Origin: Moraxella haemolytica | GTDB lineage: Bacteria; Pseudomonadota; Gammaproteobacteria; Pseudomonadales; Moraxellaceae | NCBI RefSeq assembly: GCF_030177935.1 | Contig: NZ_CP089974.1 | Location: 806,001 to 870,000, forward strand | Reading direction: 5' to 3' | DNA: 64,000 nucleotides | Shown here: one piece after another, positions 19,770 through 26,950 of the stretch | Numbering within the stretch: position 1 is the stretch's first letter | Layout: each line of letters opens with the position of its first letter | Program-made: the position numbers and the translations under genes | The notes under the pieces: model-generated | What the model saw: the letters and a program-made list of their open reading frames with translations, nothing else | What the model was told of the DNA's origin: nothing | Databases searched by the model: none

Positions 19770-20870
19770 ATGAATGACGCCATGCCTACAGCAAGCAAAC
19801 CCCTACTTATTACCACAGGCGAGCCTGCAGGTATTGGCATGGATATTGTCATCGATGTCTTGTGCCACCATCGTGATGAGCTATCTATGCCGATTGTTAT
19901 CACGGCAGACGTGACCGCTTTTTTTCAAAGAATGTCTGAACTAAAAGTGGTTGGTTTGATTGATGAAATGCCGATATTTAGGGTGATTGATGAGCAGGAA
20001 GTTTTTGATACCAACCAATTCCTAGCTGATTGTGTATATATTATTCATACGCCTTGCAATGATGCTGTCATCTCTGGAAAGTTAAATGTGCAAAACGCCT
20101 ACATGGTTGAAAGACAGCTTAGATTGGCACATAATTTGGCATCTGTCGGCGTGGTTGGGGCGATTGTTACTGCACCCATTCAAAAGTCGGTTATGATAGA
20201 TGCCGGTATTCATCTAGATGATGGGCAGATGTTTTGTGGGCATACTGAGTATTTTATGCAAAAGGCAGGTTGTGATAAGGTAGTGATGATGCTAGCTAAT
20301 GCCAAAATGCGTGTGGCACTTGTTACCACCCACATTCCTTTGAGAATGGTTGCTGATGCCATCACGACCATCGAGGTGCAACAGACGGTCGCCATTACCG
20401 AGTGGGCAATGCGTGAACAATTTGGTATAAAGCACCCAAAAATTCTAGTGTGTGGTCTTAATCCCCATGCAGGCGAGGGCGGTCATCTTGGTGATGAAGA
20501 GATTTGTATCATCAATCCAGTTTTGCAAGCATTTCGTGATAAGGGTGTGGACATCAGTCTTGCCATGCCTGCTGATACGCTATTTACTGACAAATATCTG
20601 TCTCAGGCAGATGCCATCATCGCCATGTATCATGATCAAGGGTTGGCTCCTTTAAAATCACATGGTTTTGGAGATACGGTTAATATCACGCTAGGATTGC
20701 CTTATGTACGCACTTCGGTAGATCATGGTACTGCTTTGGACTTGGCGGGAACTGGCAGAGCAAGTAGCAGTAGTTTGGTTCAAGCAATTAAGATGGCACA
20801 TCAAATGATGAGTGGTAAACAAGAAAATCAACCAACCACAACCCAAAATATCATAAGTCTTAAAGAATAA
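19770..20870 (+). CDS. pdxA: 4-hydroxythreonine-4-phosphate dehydrogenase
   Basis: This enzyme of vitamin B6 synthesis has 366 residues. The sequence shows GEPAGIGMDI at the start, GHTEYF, VTTHIPL, the metal-site region GLNPHAGEGGHLGDEE near 230, and AMYHDQGLAPLKSHGFGDTVNITLGLPYVRTSVDHGTALDLAG at the C-terminus. A second ATG (codon 5) is possible, but the first has the better-placed AAGAGAAAA region. Confidence 0.94.
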   Translation: MNDAMPTASKPLLITTGEPAGIGMDIVIDVLCHHRDELSMPIVITADVTAFFQRMSELKVVGLIDEMPIFRVIDEQEVFDTNQFLADCVYIIHTPCNDAVISGKLNVQNAYMVERQLRLAHNLASVGVVGAIVTAPIQKSVMIDAGIHLDDGQMFCGHTEYFMQKAGCDKVVMMLANAKMRVALVTTHIPLRMVADAITTIEVQQTVAITEWAMREQFGIKHPKILVCGLNPHAGEGGHLGDEEICIINPVLQAFRDKGVDISLAMPADTLFTDKYLSQADAIIAMYHDQGLAPLKSHGFGDTVNITLGLPYVRTSVDHGTALDLAGTGRASSSSLVQAIKMAHQMMSGKQENQPTTTQNIISLKE

Positions 20871-21003
20871 GTCGTAATAGTGGGAGTGGCAGATATGCCA
20901 TCAAAGCCGACAGAAAATTTCTCAATAAAACCTTGTCCACACGGCAGATTAAGCACTTGTGAGATTTATGGCGACAGCTGACAAAGACAGATGGTTTTGG
21001 TGG

Positions 21004-21213
21004 TTAGGCATCTACGATGTTTTGATTGGCATACATCTGCAATGCTTCAGTTACGATTTGGGCTTGTGATTTGCCTGTTTGTTTAGACAAATCCTTGACC
21101 AGCGCCACCGTATCTTCATGCAGTTTAAAGGCTTTATTGACAATGCCACGGTGTGCCATGCTGTCTTCGTTGATTTGGTGGCGTGTCTTTGGGTTTGATA
21201 TAGTTTTTGGCAT
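21004..21213 (-). CDS. Ribbon-helix-helix protein, copy 1 of a three-copy module
   Basis: The 69-residue product begins MPKTISNPKTRHQ and ends in an RHH-like helix pair (AFKLHEDTVALVKDLSKQTGKSQAQIVTEALQMYA). It resembles the 64-residue product at 40843-41037 (same MPK..NPK(T/S)R start, same spacing) and more distantly that at 38414-38623. Like them it lies downstream, on the same strand, of a ~20-residue hydrophobic peptide. It probably binds DNA, perhaps regulating its own unit. It is outside the attachment site, next to fossil phage DNA. Confidence 0.65.
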   Translation of the reverse strand: MPKTISNPKTRHQINEDSMAHRGIVNKAFKLHEDTVALVKDLSKQTGKSQAQIVTEALQMYANQNIVDA

Positions 21214-21254
21214 TTGACAACCCTTTAAAGTATTGCTAAGATAATCACAAGTTT

Positions 21255-21295
21255 TAGGAGAAACTGGGTGCTTGCACCACCCAGCTCAAGCCTTT
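21255..21295 (-). promoter_or_regulatory. Hairpin and anti-ribosome-binding-site between peptide 1 and its RHH gene
   Basis: On the minus strand a 7-bp hairpin (CTGGGTG/CACCCAG) is followed by TCTCCTA (21261-21255), a perfect 7-base complement of TAGGAGA (21386-21380), the ribosome binding site of the peptide gene upstream. Equivalent pairs occur in the other two copies. Confidence 0.5.
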
Positions 21296-21310
21296 TGGCT
21301 GGACTTAGTA

Positions 21311-21373
21311 TTACCAATCAGATGTGCTGAATAATACTAAGATTAAAACGATTGCGATTTTGAACATTTTCAT
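21311..21373 (-). CDS. 20-residue hydrophobic peptide, copy 1
   Basis: ATG at 21373 follows AGGAG with a 7-base gap. The product starts MKMFKIAIVLILVLF and ends TSDW: a short basic N-terminus and one membrane-spanning stretch. A hairpin-rich leader (TATCAAGAC/GTCTTGATA and GGTGTT/AACACC, 21432-21470) and a TATAAT at about 21468-21473 on the minus strand precede it. It resembles type I toxin peptides in size and character; function is not known. Confidence 0.5.
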   Translation of the reverse strand: MKMFKIAIVLILVLFSTSDW

Positions 21374-21483
21374 CGTTCATCTCCTAGGATAGCCACCACT
21401 TGACTTAGGTCGGTGGCGGTAACCTATCAAGACTCGGTGTTGCAACACCTTGTCTTGATAAAACATATTATAGGGTATCCTAC

Positions 21484-21513
21484 AAAAAAGCCAAGATAAA
21501 TCTTGGCTTTTTT
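21484..21513. terminator. Intrinsic terminator in the fossil phage segment
   Basis: An 8-bp stem (21489-21496 with 21501-21508), extended by A/T pairs, has a TAAA loop and T runs on both strands. A second hairpin with AACCGCT/AGCGGTT arms (21524-21549) and six T follows. Confidence 0.75.
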
Positions 21514-21567
21514 GTTTCAACTCAACCGCTTATCGTCTGATGAGCGGTTTTTTATTGGGTAAAAATC

Positions 21568-21672
21568 ATGAAAACCATCCAGTTACCCGGTATTTTAGCC
21601 AAAAAGTTTGGCAGATTTTTCAGCTTAATGTTAAATCCATCTAGGCGAACATTTGATAGTCCATTCCGATAA
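21568..21672 (+). pseudogene. Broken copy of lambda-gene-I-like tail assembly gene
   Basis: The first 18 residues (MKTIQLPGILAKKFGRFF) are nearly the same as the start of the gene at 63836 in the live prophage. After that a one-base loss (TTAATG where TTAGATG is expected) shifts the frame; the lost frame reads LDVKSI and then stops. It is a remnant of a second, related phage. Confidence 0.7.
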
Positions 21673-21688
21673 AAACCCCATCACAATA

Positions 21689-21800
21689 TGACCTGCACCC
21701 CAAAAGTTAGATGCTCGGTTTTTAACCCTTGGGGTGTTTTTTTATGACAAAACGCACCATTGTAGAACCAATTAAAATAAACCAAGTATATTCTTTGTGA
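21689..21800 (+). mobile_element. IS3-family end fragment (probable)
   Basis: TGACCTGCACCCCAAAAGTT (21689-21708) resembles the terminal inverted repeat of IS3-family elements, and an ORF starting ATGACAAAACGC follows but stops after 18 codons. The same bases can form a CACCCCAA/TTGGGGTG hairpin with seven T, so a plain terminator is the alternative. Confidence 0.35.
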
Positions 21801-21880
21801 TAAATAGGATTGGTAATATGTGAGATGGAGTGGCGTTAAGGTAATATAAGTGATTTTTACGCAGTGAAATGATACAAAAA

Positions 21881-21916
21881 AACAACCCTTGAAAGCTCAT
21901 GTTTTCAAGGGTTGTT
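21881..21916. terminator. Strong intrinsic terminator next to the tRNA fragment
   Basis: A 14-bp perfect stem (21881-21894 with 21903-21916), 8-base loop and T-rich flanks. Read on the minus strand it sits about 30 bases after the CCA end at 21948, as expected for the original tRNA's terminator. Confidence 0.8.
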
Positions 21917-21947
21917 TTATTTTAGCGAGCTTTTATGAACGCTGAAT

Positions 21948-21967
21948 TGGTACCAGTGGTCGGATTT
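21948..21967 (-). other. Probable attL: 3' end of a tRNA gene (Leu-like)
   Basis: Read on the minus strand, AAATCCGACCACTGGTACCA is a tRNA 3' end: T-loop remainder, T-stem CCGAC, acceptor CACTGGT, then ACCA. A GCCAGTG 5' partner, as in some tRNA-Leu, would pair with the acceptor. Upstream the sequence does not continue as a tRNA, so this is only the short duplicated end that tRNA-integrating phages leave at one junction. The whole tRNA should lie at the other prophage end, beyond 64,000. The tRNA identity is inferred. Confidence 0.6.
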
Positions 21968-22077
21968 AAATTTATAATTTAAGTTATTGATTTTATTATA
22001 TTTTATATAAATAAAATAATCATAGGGTACAAGATAGGGTGCATTTGAGAGAAACGATAATTTGGCATATAACAATA

Positions 22078-22119
22078 AAAAAATGGTGTGGATATAGTAT
22101 CATATCCACACCATTTTTT
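22078..22119 (-). terminator. Terminator ending the leftward early operon
   Basis: An 18-bp perfect stem (22078-22095 with 22102-22119) with a 6-base loop lies 7 bases past the AlpA-like gene. A and T runs on either side allow both directions. Confidence 0.9.
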
Positions 22120-22125
22120 GTCATT

Positions 22126-22344
22126 TTATTCTGCTTGCCATTGCATTGGGTTTTCCAGCCATGCATTAACTTCATCATTCTTCCACACCGTGACGCTTGC
22201 ATTTATTCGTTGTGGTTCTGGAAATTTGCCATCTTTGCATTTTCGCCACAAGGTCGTGCGTCCGAACGGCAATAGAGGCAAAATATCTTTGGCTTTGGAT
22301 AGTCCACCAGCAACCAGTGGTTTATCTCTTGGTTTATCAGTCAT
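22126..22344 (-). CDS. AlpA-family regulator / excisionase-like protein
   Basis: The 72-residue protein has a winged-helix pattern typical of AlpA/Xis proteins: LLPFGRTTLWRKCKDGKFPEPQRI followed by TVWKNDEVNAWLE. It is the last gene before the probable attL, where an excisionase would be expected, but no integrase is next to it. The ribosome binding site overlaps the end of the small broken gene upstream (TAGGAGAATAA). Confidence 0.8.
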   Translation of the reverse strand: MTDKPRDKPLVAGGLSKAKDILPLLPFGRTTLWRKCKDGKFPEPQRINASVTVWKNDEVNAWLENPMQWQAE

Positions 22345-22348
22345 TTTT

Positions 22349-22533
22349 TTATTCTCCTACTTCAGGTTTTGGAAAGCTCACACCATTGATGGTAATCATT
22401 TCTCGGGCTAGGCGAAACTTGTTGTTTTTATTTGCCAGCGCCACATCACACAAAATTCTTCATAGGTCGGACTACGCCAGCGTAAAACCATTAATGTCGG
22501 TAACTCGTACAGTCCAGTATCTACATAGTACAT
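22349..22533 (-). pseudogene. Small phage gene with a one-base frameshift
   Basis: From ATG 22533 the product reads MYYVDTGLYELPTLMVLRWRSPTYEEF, then the frame must move by one base in a T run (A run 22456-22459 on the plus strand) to continue as CDVALANKNKFRLARE and end SFPKPEVGE. Restoring one T gives 61 residues ending just before the AlpA-like gene. The family is not recognised. Either a real frameshift or a homopolymer base-calling error. Confidence 0.4.
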
Positions 22534-22547
22534 ATCAAGTTCTCACT

Positions 22548-24236
22548 CTAAAATGGAATGTCATCATCTGTTACAGTATTAAAACCGATTGGTGCTGGCG
22601 ATCTTTCAAAGAATTCTGCCTTTTGTTTGACTTGCCAAAATCGCCCACTGGGGTCTTTAGTGCATAGTATCTTATGTGGAATCTGATGTGGTTTGGTATT
22701 TAGCATCTTAATTGCATCATCCACAGTAAATGGTACACTGTCATTGATGACGGACGACCACCATGCACACGCCTTTTGTAGCGCGTAGCCTGTATGTTCA
22801 AAGCATTGCCATTCTGACACCATCAGTATTTCGCCGATGTCGTAATCTACTCGCAAAGTCGGCGATTTACCTTTCTTTTGGTGCTTGTGGTAGCTGACAT
22901 TTAGCACTTCAAACCATCGCTCCTCTGCTGGCTCTAAGCCTGCAATCGGTGCGGTATGGCTTGCTGTCGTGCCATGCACAGGCGTGGCAACGACAGGAAA
23001 GACAAAACCGCACTCGCTACATTCGGTGTGGTGTACCTCATTAGCATTGCCACAGCTGTCGCAGTATTTAAAGGGCTTATCGCCTGATTTACTGCCACGA
23101 GTTTTATTGCGACCCTTGATGCGATTGACCGCCCCCAGCGTGTCGGTGGTGTCGGTATAATCGAGCCACAAACAATCACGCTTGCCATCGGCAATTCGCA
23201 TGCCACGCCCTGCAATCTGCACATAAAGCACAGGCGAACGAGTGGGACGAAGCAGCACAATACAATCGGTCGCAGGGGCATCAAACCCCGTGGTCAGTGT
23301 GCCAATGGATACCAAAGCATTGATGGCATCAGGATTGGACTTTGGTAGTTGGTAGCGAGCCAAAATATCATCACGCACCCCCTTTGGTGTGTCAGCGATG
23401 ACCATATGAGCATTTAACCCGCTAAATGCTTGTAGGGCTTTTAACACTCTGTTGGCGTGTGATTTATCCACACAATAAAATAAAAATTTGTTGCGACTTT
23501 GGTAGGCAGAAATGTAAAAATCATCCATGACCGCTTGTGTTAATGCTTCGTGATTCACCGCTGCCGCCAAATCCTTGACCACAAAATCACCACCAGCCAT
23601 CTTAACTGCCGAAGTGTCAATCTTAGGCTTGTCTGATTTATCCACCACCAACGGAGCAAGATACCCTTGCTCCAACAGCTCATCCATCGTGATACGACAA
23701 GCCGTCCCTGCAAATAAAGGGTCTTCGCCTTGCCATAGCCAAATGCCATCGCCACGAAAAGGCGTGCCTGTGAATCCAATAACGCATAATGACGGATTGC
23801 CAAATCGTTTGATATCATCAAACAGCGTGCGGTACATGCCTGTATTTTTACTATTGACATTGTGGCATTCGTCAATGAGCATGATGTCCACCTTGCCGAG
23901 CTTGTCGGCGTGCCTGGCAATAGAGCCAATGGTGGCAAAGATGATTTGGCTCTCTAAGTCTTTTTCGCCAAGTGAGGCACTGCACACACCAGCGGGTGCG
24001 TCCGCCCATACCGCCAAAAGTTTATCCAAATTTTGGCGACACAACTCACGACTTGCCACACACATGACAATGCGTGCGGTGGGACTCATCGCAATGACTC
24101 GGCGGCACAGCTCGGCGATGATGACCGATTTACCCGCCCCAACGGTGGCTTCTACGATGGGATTGCCTGTGGGGTGGCGGGTCAGCCACCCAAACAGGTC
24201 ATTGATGCACTTTTCTTGGTAGGGTCGTAGTTGCAT
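22548..24236 (-). CDS. Phage DEAD/DEAH-box helicase
   Basis: The 562-residue superfamily 2 helicase (SSL2-like) has a Q-motif-like RPYQEKCI start, Walker A ATVGAGKS (30-37), motif II IDECHN near 127, motif III GFTGTPFR, and motifs V/VI TTGFDAPATDCIVLLRPTRSPVLYVQIAGRGMR. A four-cysteine zinc knuckle (CDSCGNANEVHHTECSECGF) lies near 395-415, and an additional C-terminal region ends in TDDDIPF, an acidic tip like those that bind SSB. It probably acts in phage DNA replication or recombination together with the Gp157 and DUF669 proteins. Confidence 0.9.
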   Translation of the reverse strand: MQLRPYQEKCINDLFGWLTRHPTGNPIVEATVGAGKSVIIAELCRRVIAMSPTARIVMCVASRELCRQNLDKLLAVWADAPAGVCSASLGEKDLESQIIFATIGSIARHADKLGKVDIMLIDECHNVNSKNTGMYRTLFDDIKRFGNPSLCVIGFTGTPFRGDGIWLWQGEDPLFAGTACRITMDELLEQGYLAPLVVDKSDKPKIDTSAVKMAGGDFVVKDLAAAVNHEALTQAVMDDFYISAYQSRNKFLFYCVDKSHANRVLKALQAFSGLNAHMVIADTPKGVRDDILARYQLPKSNPDAINALVSIGTLTTGFDAPATDCIVLLRPTRSPVLYVQIAGRGMRIADGKRDCLWLDYTDTTDTLGAVNRIKGRNKTRGSKSGDKPFKYCDSCGNANEVHHTECSECGFVFPVVATPVHGTTASHTAPIAGLEPAEERWFEVLNVSYHKHQKKGKSPTLRVDYDIGEILMVSEWQCFEHTGYALQKACAWWSSVINDSVPFTVDDAIKMLNTKPHQIPHKILCTKDPSGRFWQVKQKAEFFERSPAPIGFNTVTDDDIPF

Positions 24237-24240
24237 AAGA

Positions 24241-24738
24241 TTATCCTATTCTTAGATGCTTGCCCTTCTCCACACGCACGCCATCGATGGTGGCACCTGC
24301 TTTGATGGCTTGTTCTAGGGCGGTTTTGTTCGGCTCGATTTTGACCAGCTGAAAATCTGCTGGCAAACTTTGCACATCATCAACAAGCACGCTTGCCTTG
24401 CCGTTCGTTTGCACGCGAATAGGCATGATGGGGTCGGCAATTTTATCCAGATTGTGCGTGAGCATAGCGCTAAGCATGTTTGCTTTGATGAGGTCGGTGT
24501 GTTTTTGCAGAGATTGTTTTTTGGCGGTTAGGCGTTTGATTTCGCCATCAAGCCCATCAATGTCCACTTGGGCATTTTTGATGAACTTGCCACAATTAAC
24601 CAGTTTGTTTTCCAAATCATCTTGCAAGTCTAGGCATTCATCGATGAATTCTTGGCTTGGCGTTTCACCGTTATCGAGCATCTCGCCCAGCTCTATCATA
24701 CGCACGGCAAGTGTGGTGTCGATTTCATACAGATTCAT
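24241..24738 (-). CDS. Siphovirus Gp157-family protein
   Basis: The 165-residue protein has the family layout: an N-terminal acidic helix region (LYEIDTTLAVRMIELGEMLDNGETPSQEFIDECLDL), a coiled coil (IKNAQVDIDGLDGEIKRLTAKKQSLQKHTDLIKANM) and a short C-terminal beta domain ending VRVEKGKHLRIG. Gp157 proteins are found in phage replication clusters and have been linked to phage resistance in streptococci; the biochemical role is unclear. Four bases separate it from the helicase. Confidence 0.8.
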   Translation of the reverse strand: MNLYEIDTTLAVRMIELGEMLDNGETPSQEFIDECLDLQDDLENKLVNCGKFIKNAQVDIDGLDGEIKRLTAKKQSLQKHTDLIKANMLSAMLTHNLDKIADPIMPIRVQTNGKASVLVDDVQSLPADFQLVKIEPNKTALEQAIKAGATIDGVRVEKGKHLRIG

Positions 24739-24749
24739 GGTTTTTCTCC

Positions 24750-24950
24750 TTATTCGTATTTGGCGATTTGTTTAAGTTTGGTGTTTTCTACCTGTAAGGT
24801 GGCAACCGTGGACAGTAGTTCTTCGACTTGCTGTTCCAGTTCATGCCTGCTTTGCCTTAATCCTTGTGAGACTTTCATTTCAAATTCATAATTTTTGAGT
24901 GCCGCAGACAGCTGTTGGGCAAGCTGGGCGTATTGTTCGGTGGTGTACAT
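24750..24950 (-). CDS. Small coiled-coil protein
   Basis: ATG 24950 overlaps the previous stop (TAATG) and has a nearby AAGGAGA ribosome binding site. The 66-residue product is almost entirely coiled coil (LAQQLSAALKNYEFEM, LEQQVEELLSTVATLQVENTKLKQ). The family is not recognised. Tight spacing suggests cotranslation with its neighbours. Confidence 0.6.
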   Translation of the reverse strand: MYTTEQYAQLAQQLSAALKNYEFEMKVSQGLRQSRHELEQQVEELLSTVATLQVENTKLKQIAKYE

Positions 24951-25108
24951 TAAGGTTCTCCTTGGGTGTGTTGGTGTGCCCAGTCGGGCGATTGGTAGCC
25001 TGATTCGTCTTCGGCGCAGCCTTTGACGGCAAAAAAGATAAAAACAAAGGTCAAAATCCAGACCATCACAGCGGTGATGGTGGTGCATAAGGAAGTGTCG
25101 TTGTTCAT
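24950..25108 (-). CDS. 52-residue membrane peptide with a lipobox-like cysteine
   Basis: The product reads MNNDTSLCTTITAVMVW, then a hydrophobic run ending TFVFIFFAVKGCAEDE, then a polar tail. The AVKGC resembles a lipoprotein signal, as does LLKGC in the 55-residue gene at 30367-30534; both phage genes sit at the head of leftward gene strings. Its stop overlaps the next start (TAATG). These features support a real gene; the role could be an Rz1-like or inner-membrane peptide but is not known. Confidence 0.55.
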   Translation of the reverse strand: MNNDTSLCTTITAVMVWILTFVFIFFAVKGCAEDESGYQSPDWAHQHTQGEP

Positions 25109-25171
25109 CGTTTATCCTTAAAGCAGTACAATGTATCTACAATGTAAGTACAAAAAGAATGTCATAAGCCC

Positions 25172-25194
25172 GTAGGGTGGGTTTGACCCACCTT
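25172..25194. repeat. GTAGGGTGGG...CCCACC palindromic repeat
   Basis: A GGTGGGT-TTG-ACCCACC hairpin (about 25176-25192), enclosed by AAGCCC/GGGCTT arms (25166-25206). A related sequence, GTAGGGTGGGGTCTACCCACC read on the minus strand, occurs at about 30665-30690. Such short REP-like repeats are dispersed in many genomes; here it may end transcription from the BRO gene. Confidence 0.45.
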
Positions 25195-25219
25195 GGATTA
25201 TTGGGCTTAAATGGGAAAG

Positions 25220-25933
25220 TTAGGCGAGCTGTGCCTGTAATGCCTGCCAGTCTGGGGCGTGTCCGATGGTTGCACCCAGTTTGGTCAGTTTTGCTTTGAT
25301 GTGCGGGGTGTAGGGTCTGCCTTGACGGATAATATACCCCTGTGCCTGTTTGTCAAGCTCATAGCGAAACTGGGCATAGGCTTTGGCGTGGCGGTCAATC
25401 TCGTCCAAAATCTGATGAGCCTTGTCAAGCTGGTGGGGCTGTATGTCGGCGATGTTTGCCAAGTTAAATTCCACCCGTAGGCGGTTGTAAATCTCGGCAG
25501 ATGCTCCCTCTTTAAAGTGAAAATTACCACTGATAAAATGCACCCTTGTTTTGATGGCTTGTAGCTCGGCAGGGGTAGCAGTGCGTTGGGTGGGGGTGGG
25601 GGTTTGATATGAGCCTGTTTTGCGAATGCTTGGCAAAACTTCATCAAAGACCCAATTTTGGAATTTTACCGCCTCCGCCTTGTTGCTACGGAAAATCACT
25701 CGGTATAGGTTGGGTTCGTTGATGAATGTTACTTGCTTTTTACCACTTTCATAGCTGATGTAGATTTTTTCTACACCAGCTTTATCTAATTGTTTTGCAA
25801 CAATATCACGGCTATTTTGGATTTCCAAGACATTTGCCACATCAGGCAAGCAAAAATAAATTTCGCCTTGTGGGTTGGTGGCGGTGCGGACGGTTTGGGC
25901 TTCAAAAGTGAAGTTGATGATTTGATTGTTCAT
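25220..25933 (-). CDS. BRO-N antirepressor, copy A
   Basis: The 237-residue protein has an N-terminal BRO-N domain (FTFEAQTVRTATNPQGEIYFCLPDVANVLEIQNSRDIV...FRSNKAEAVKFQNWVFDEVLPSIRKTGSY) and a C-terminal domain from about 120 shared by phage antirepressors. It follows a C4-like RNA leader (25973-26051), the arrangement in which P1 antirepressor synthesis is controlled. It shares a 49-bp near-identical stretch with copy B. Confidence 0.8.
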   Translation of the reverse strand: MNNQIINFTFEAQTVRTATNPQGEIYFCLPDVANVLEIQNSRDIVAKQLDKAGVEKIYISYESGKKQVTFINEPNLYRVIFRSNKAEAVKFQNWVFDEVLPSIRKTGSYQTPTPTQRTATPAELQAIKTRVHFISGNFHFKEGASAEIYNRLRVEFNLANIADIQPHQLDKAHQILDEIDRHAKAYAQFRYELDKQAQGYIIRQGRPYTPHIKAKLTKLGATIGHAPDWQALQAQLA

Positions 25934-25972
25934 AAGAACTCCGAATATTTAGTTGGTAAATACCACATAGGG

Positions 25973-26051
25973 TGGCGGGCTTCAACTACCGTATTCGGAC
26001 GGCGGAACTTATTTCCCAAAGGGTGTTGTATTAGGTTCTCTCGACCCGCCA
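25973..26051 (-). ncRNA. C4-like antisense RNA element i, leader of BRO copy A
   Basis: On the minus strand the element closes with TGGCGGG/CCCGCCA arms and contains the shared CCGCC core. Its 3' loop TCCGAATA-cgg-TAGTTG (25999-25983) is complementary to CAACTA-aa-TATTCGGA (25955-25940), which covers the BRO gene's ribosome binding site: 8 + 6 perfect pairs. An intrinsic hairpin with six T (CCGC/GCGG, about 26099-26131) and a promoter (26155-26183) precede it. The layout and position match the P1/P22-type C4 RNA that silences antirepressor genes. Confidence 0.6.
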
Positions 26052-26154
26052 TAACTGGCAAGATGGATTTATGCGTGGGATTTGCGAACGCAAGGCATAA
26101 AAAACCGCTAGGCTGTCGGGTGCGGATAACCGCCGAATATTTAGTAGTACGAAT

Positions 26155-26183
26155 ATACTACCATAACTCCATAGCCTTGTAAA
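26155..26183 (-). promoter_or_regulatory. Promoter of the element i / BRO copy A unit
   Basis: Minus strand TTTACA (26183-26178), 17 bases, TAGTAT (26160-26155). Confidence 0.5.
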
Positions 26184-26251
26184 GATTTTTTAATAAAAAA
26201 AGCGATGATGACACTTTGTCAAAATCACTTTAAAAACCGCCAAGTTTAGGG

Positions 26252-26328
26252 TGGTAGGGCTTGCAGGGTTGGCGGACTGTTCCAACTAGTAAACAGCACT
26301 TCTTGCGAAGTCCCTACAAGCTCTACCA
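26252..26328 (-). ncRNA. Structured RNA element ii (second C4-like family)
   Basis: The 12-base arms TGGTAGAGCTTG and CAAGCCCTACCA (minus strand, 26328-26317 and 26263-26252) pair at 11 of 12 positions. Inside are ACTTCGCAAGAAGT and AGTCCGCCAAC. Element iii at 39127-39204 has the same layout with compensating changes. Element ii lies directly after BRO copy B, between the two BRO genes; its target is not clear. Confidence 0.5.
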
Positions 26329-26338
26329 TATCAGGATT

Positions 26339-26770
26339 TTATCCTTTGATAAAGGGGGTAACAATTTGGTACACCCTTGTTTTGATGGCTTGTAGCTCGG
26401 CAGGGGTAGCGGTGCGTTGGATGGATTTGATTTGCACAGGCTCGCCGACTTCTTTATCCAAAATATTCAGCACCCACTGGCGAAATTCTTTGGCAACTTT
26501 GGTGCGAGCAAACATTGCGATAAGGTGGCAACCACGCAGGGAGAAAATGCGGTTGTCTATTTCCACTTTACCAGTTTTTCTAACGACGGTCATTTTGACC
26601 GTCGTTGTCATATTTGGCAAAAACTCATCAGAGTTACGGTTGTAAATCTTGGTTACGCTATCAGTCTCAGCATAACCTAACGCTTTTGCAAGCTCGGCTG
26701 ATGATAGGTGGATTTGGCTATTATGAACAACAGGGTTGAATTTATAGTCATTAAAAGTTAAACTAGGCAT
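26339..26770 (-). CDS. BRO-N antirepressor, copy B (C-terminally short)
   Basis: ATG 26770 follows AAGGA by 8 bases. The 143-residue product has the BRO-N fold (LSSAELAKALGYAETDSVTKIYNRNSDEF...FSLRGCHLIAMFARTKVAKEFRQWVLNILDKEVGEPV), close to the protein at 39863. It ends IKTRVYQIVTPFIKG, where copy A continues with another ~110 residues, so the C-terminal domain is missing. It is divergent from the Arc-type gene at 26951. Confidence 0.75.
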   Translation of the reverse strand: MPSLTFNDYKFNPVVHNSQIHLSSAELAKALGYAETDSVTKIYNRNSDEFLPNMTTTVKMTVVRKTGKVEIDNRIFSLRGCHLIAMFARTKVAKEFRQWVLNILDKEVGEPVQIKSIQRTATPAELQAIKTRVYQIVTPFIKG

Positions 26771-26849
26771 TGCTAATTCCTTAATTTCAAAGTTGAGTGT
26801 TGGCAAGCCCTGTGGTCTTTGGTCGGATAACAGGGCTTTACTTGTGTTA

Positions 26850-26914
26850 TTACACGGTGTAATAATAACACCGTGTAACTATAAAAGCAAGCAAAAATTT
26901 GCTACACTGTGTAA
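26850..26914. promoter_or_regulatory. Palindromic operators between BRO copy B and the Arc-type repressor
   Basis: TTACACGGTG (26850-26859) is repeated inverted as CACCGTGTAA (26869-26878), and a third site, TACACTGTGTA, is at 26903-26913. Three related sites in a 144-bp divergent promoter region are probable binding sites for the adjacent Arc-type protein. Confidence 0.6.
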
Positions 26915-26950
26915 TATTTCCGCTAACACAACCAACTTTGAGAAATTAAT

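Noticed and set aside
21948-22030. A complete tRNA gene at the left prophage junction
   Set aside because: Only the last 20 bases match a tRNA 3' end; no anticodon or D arm upstream on the minus strand.
22197-22667. Plus-strand ORF of 156 codons across the AlpA-like gene
   Set aside because: Antisense to three phage genes, without a ribosome binding site.
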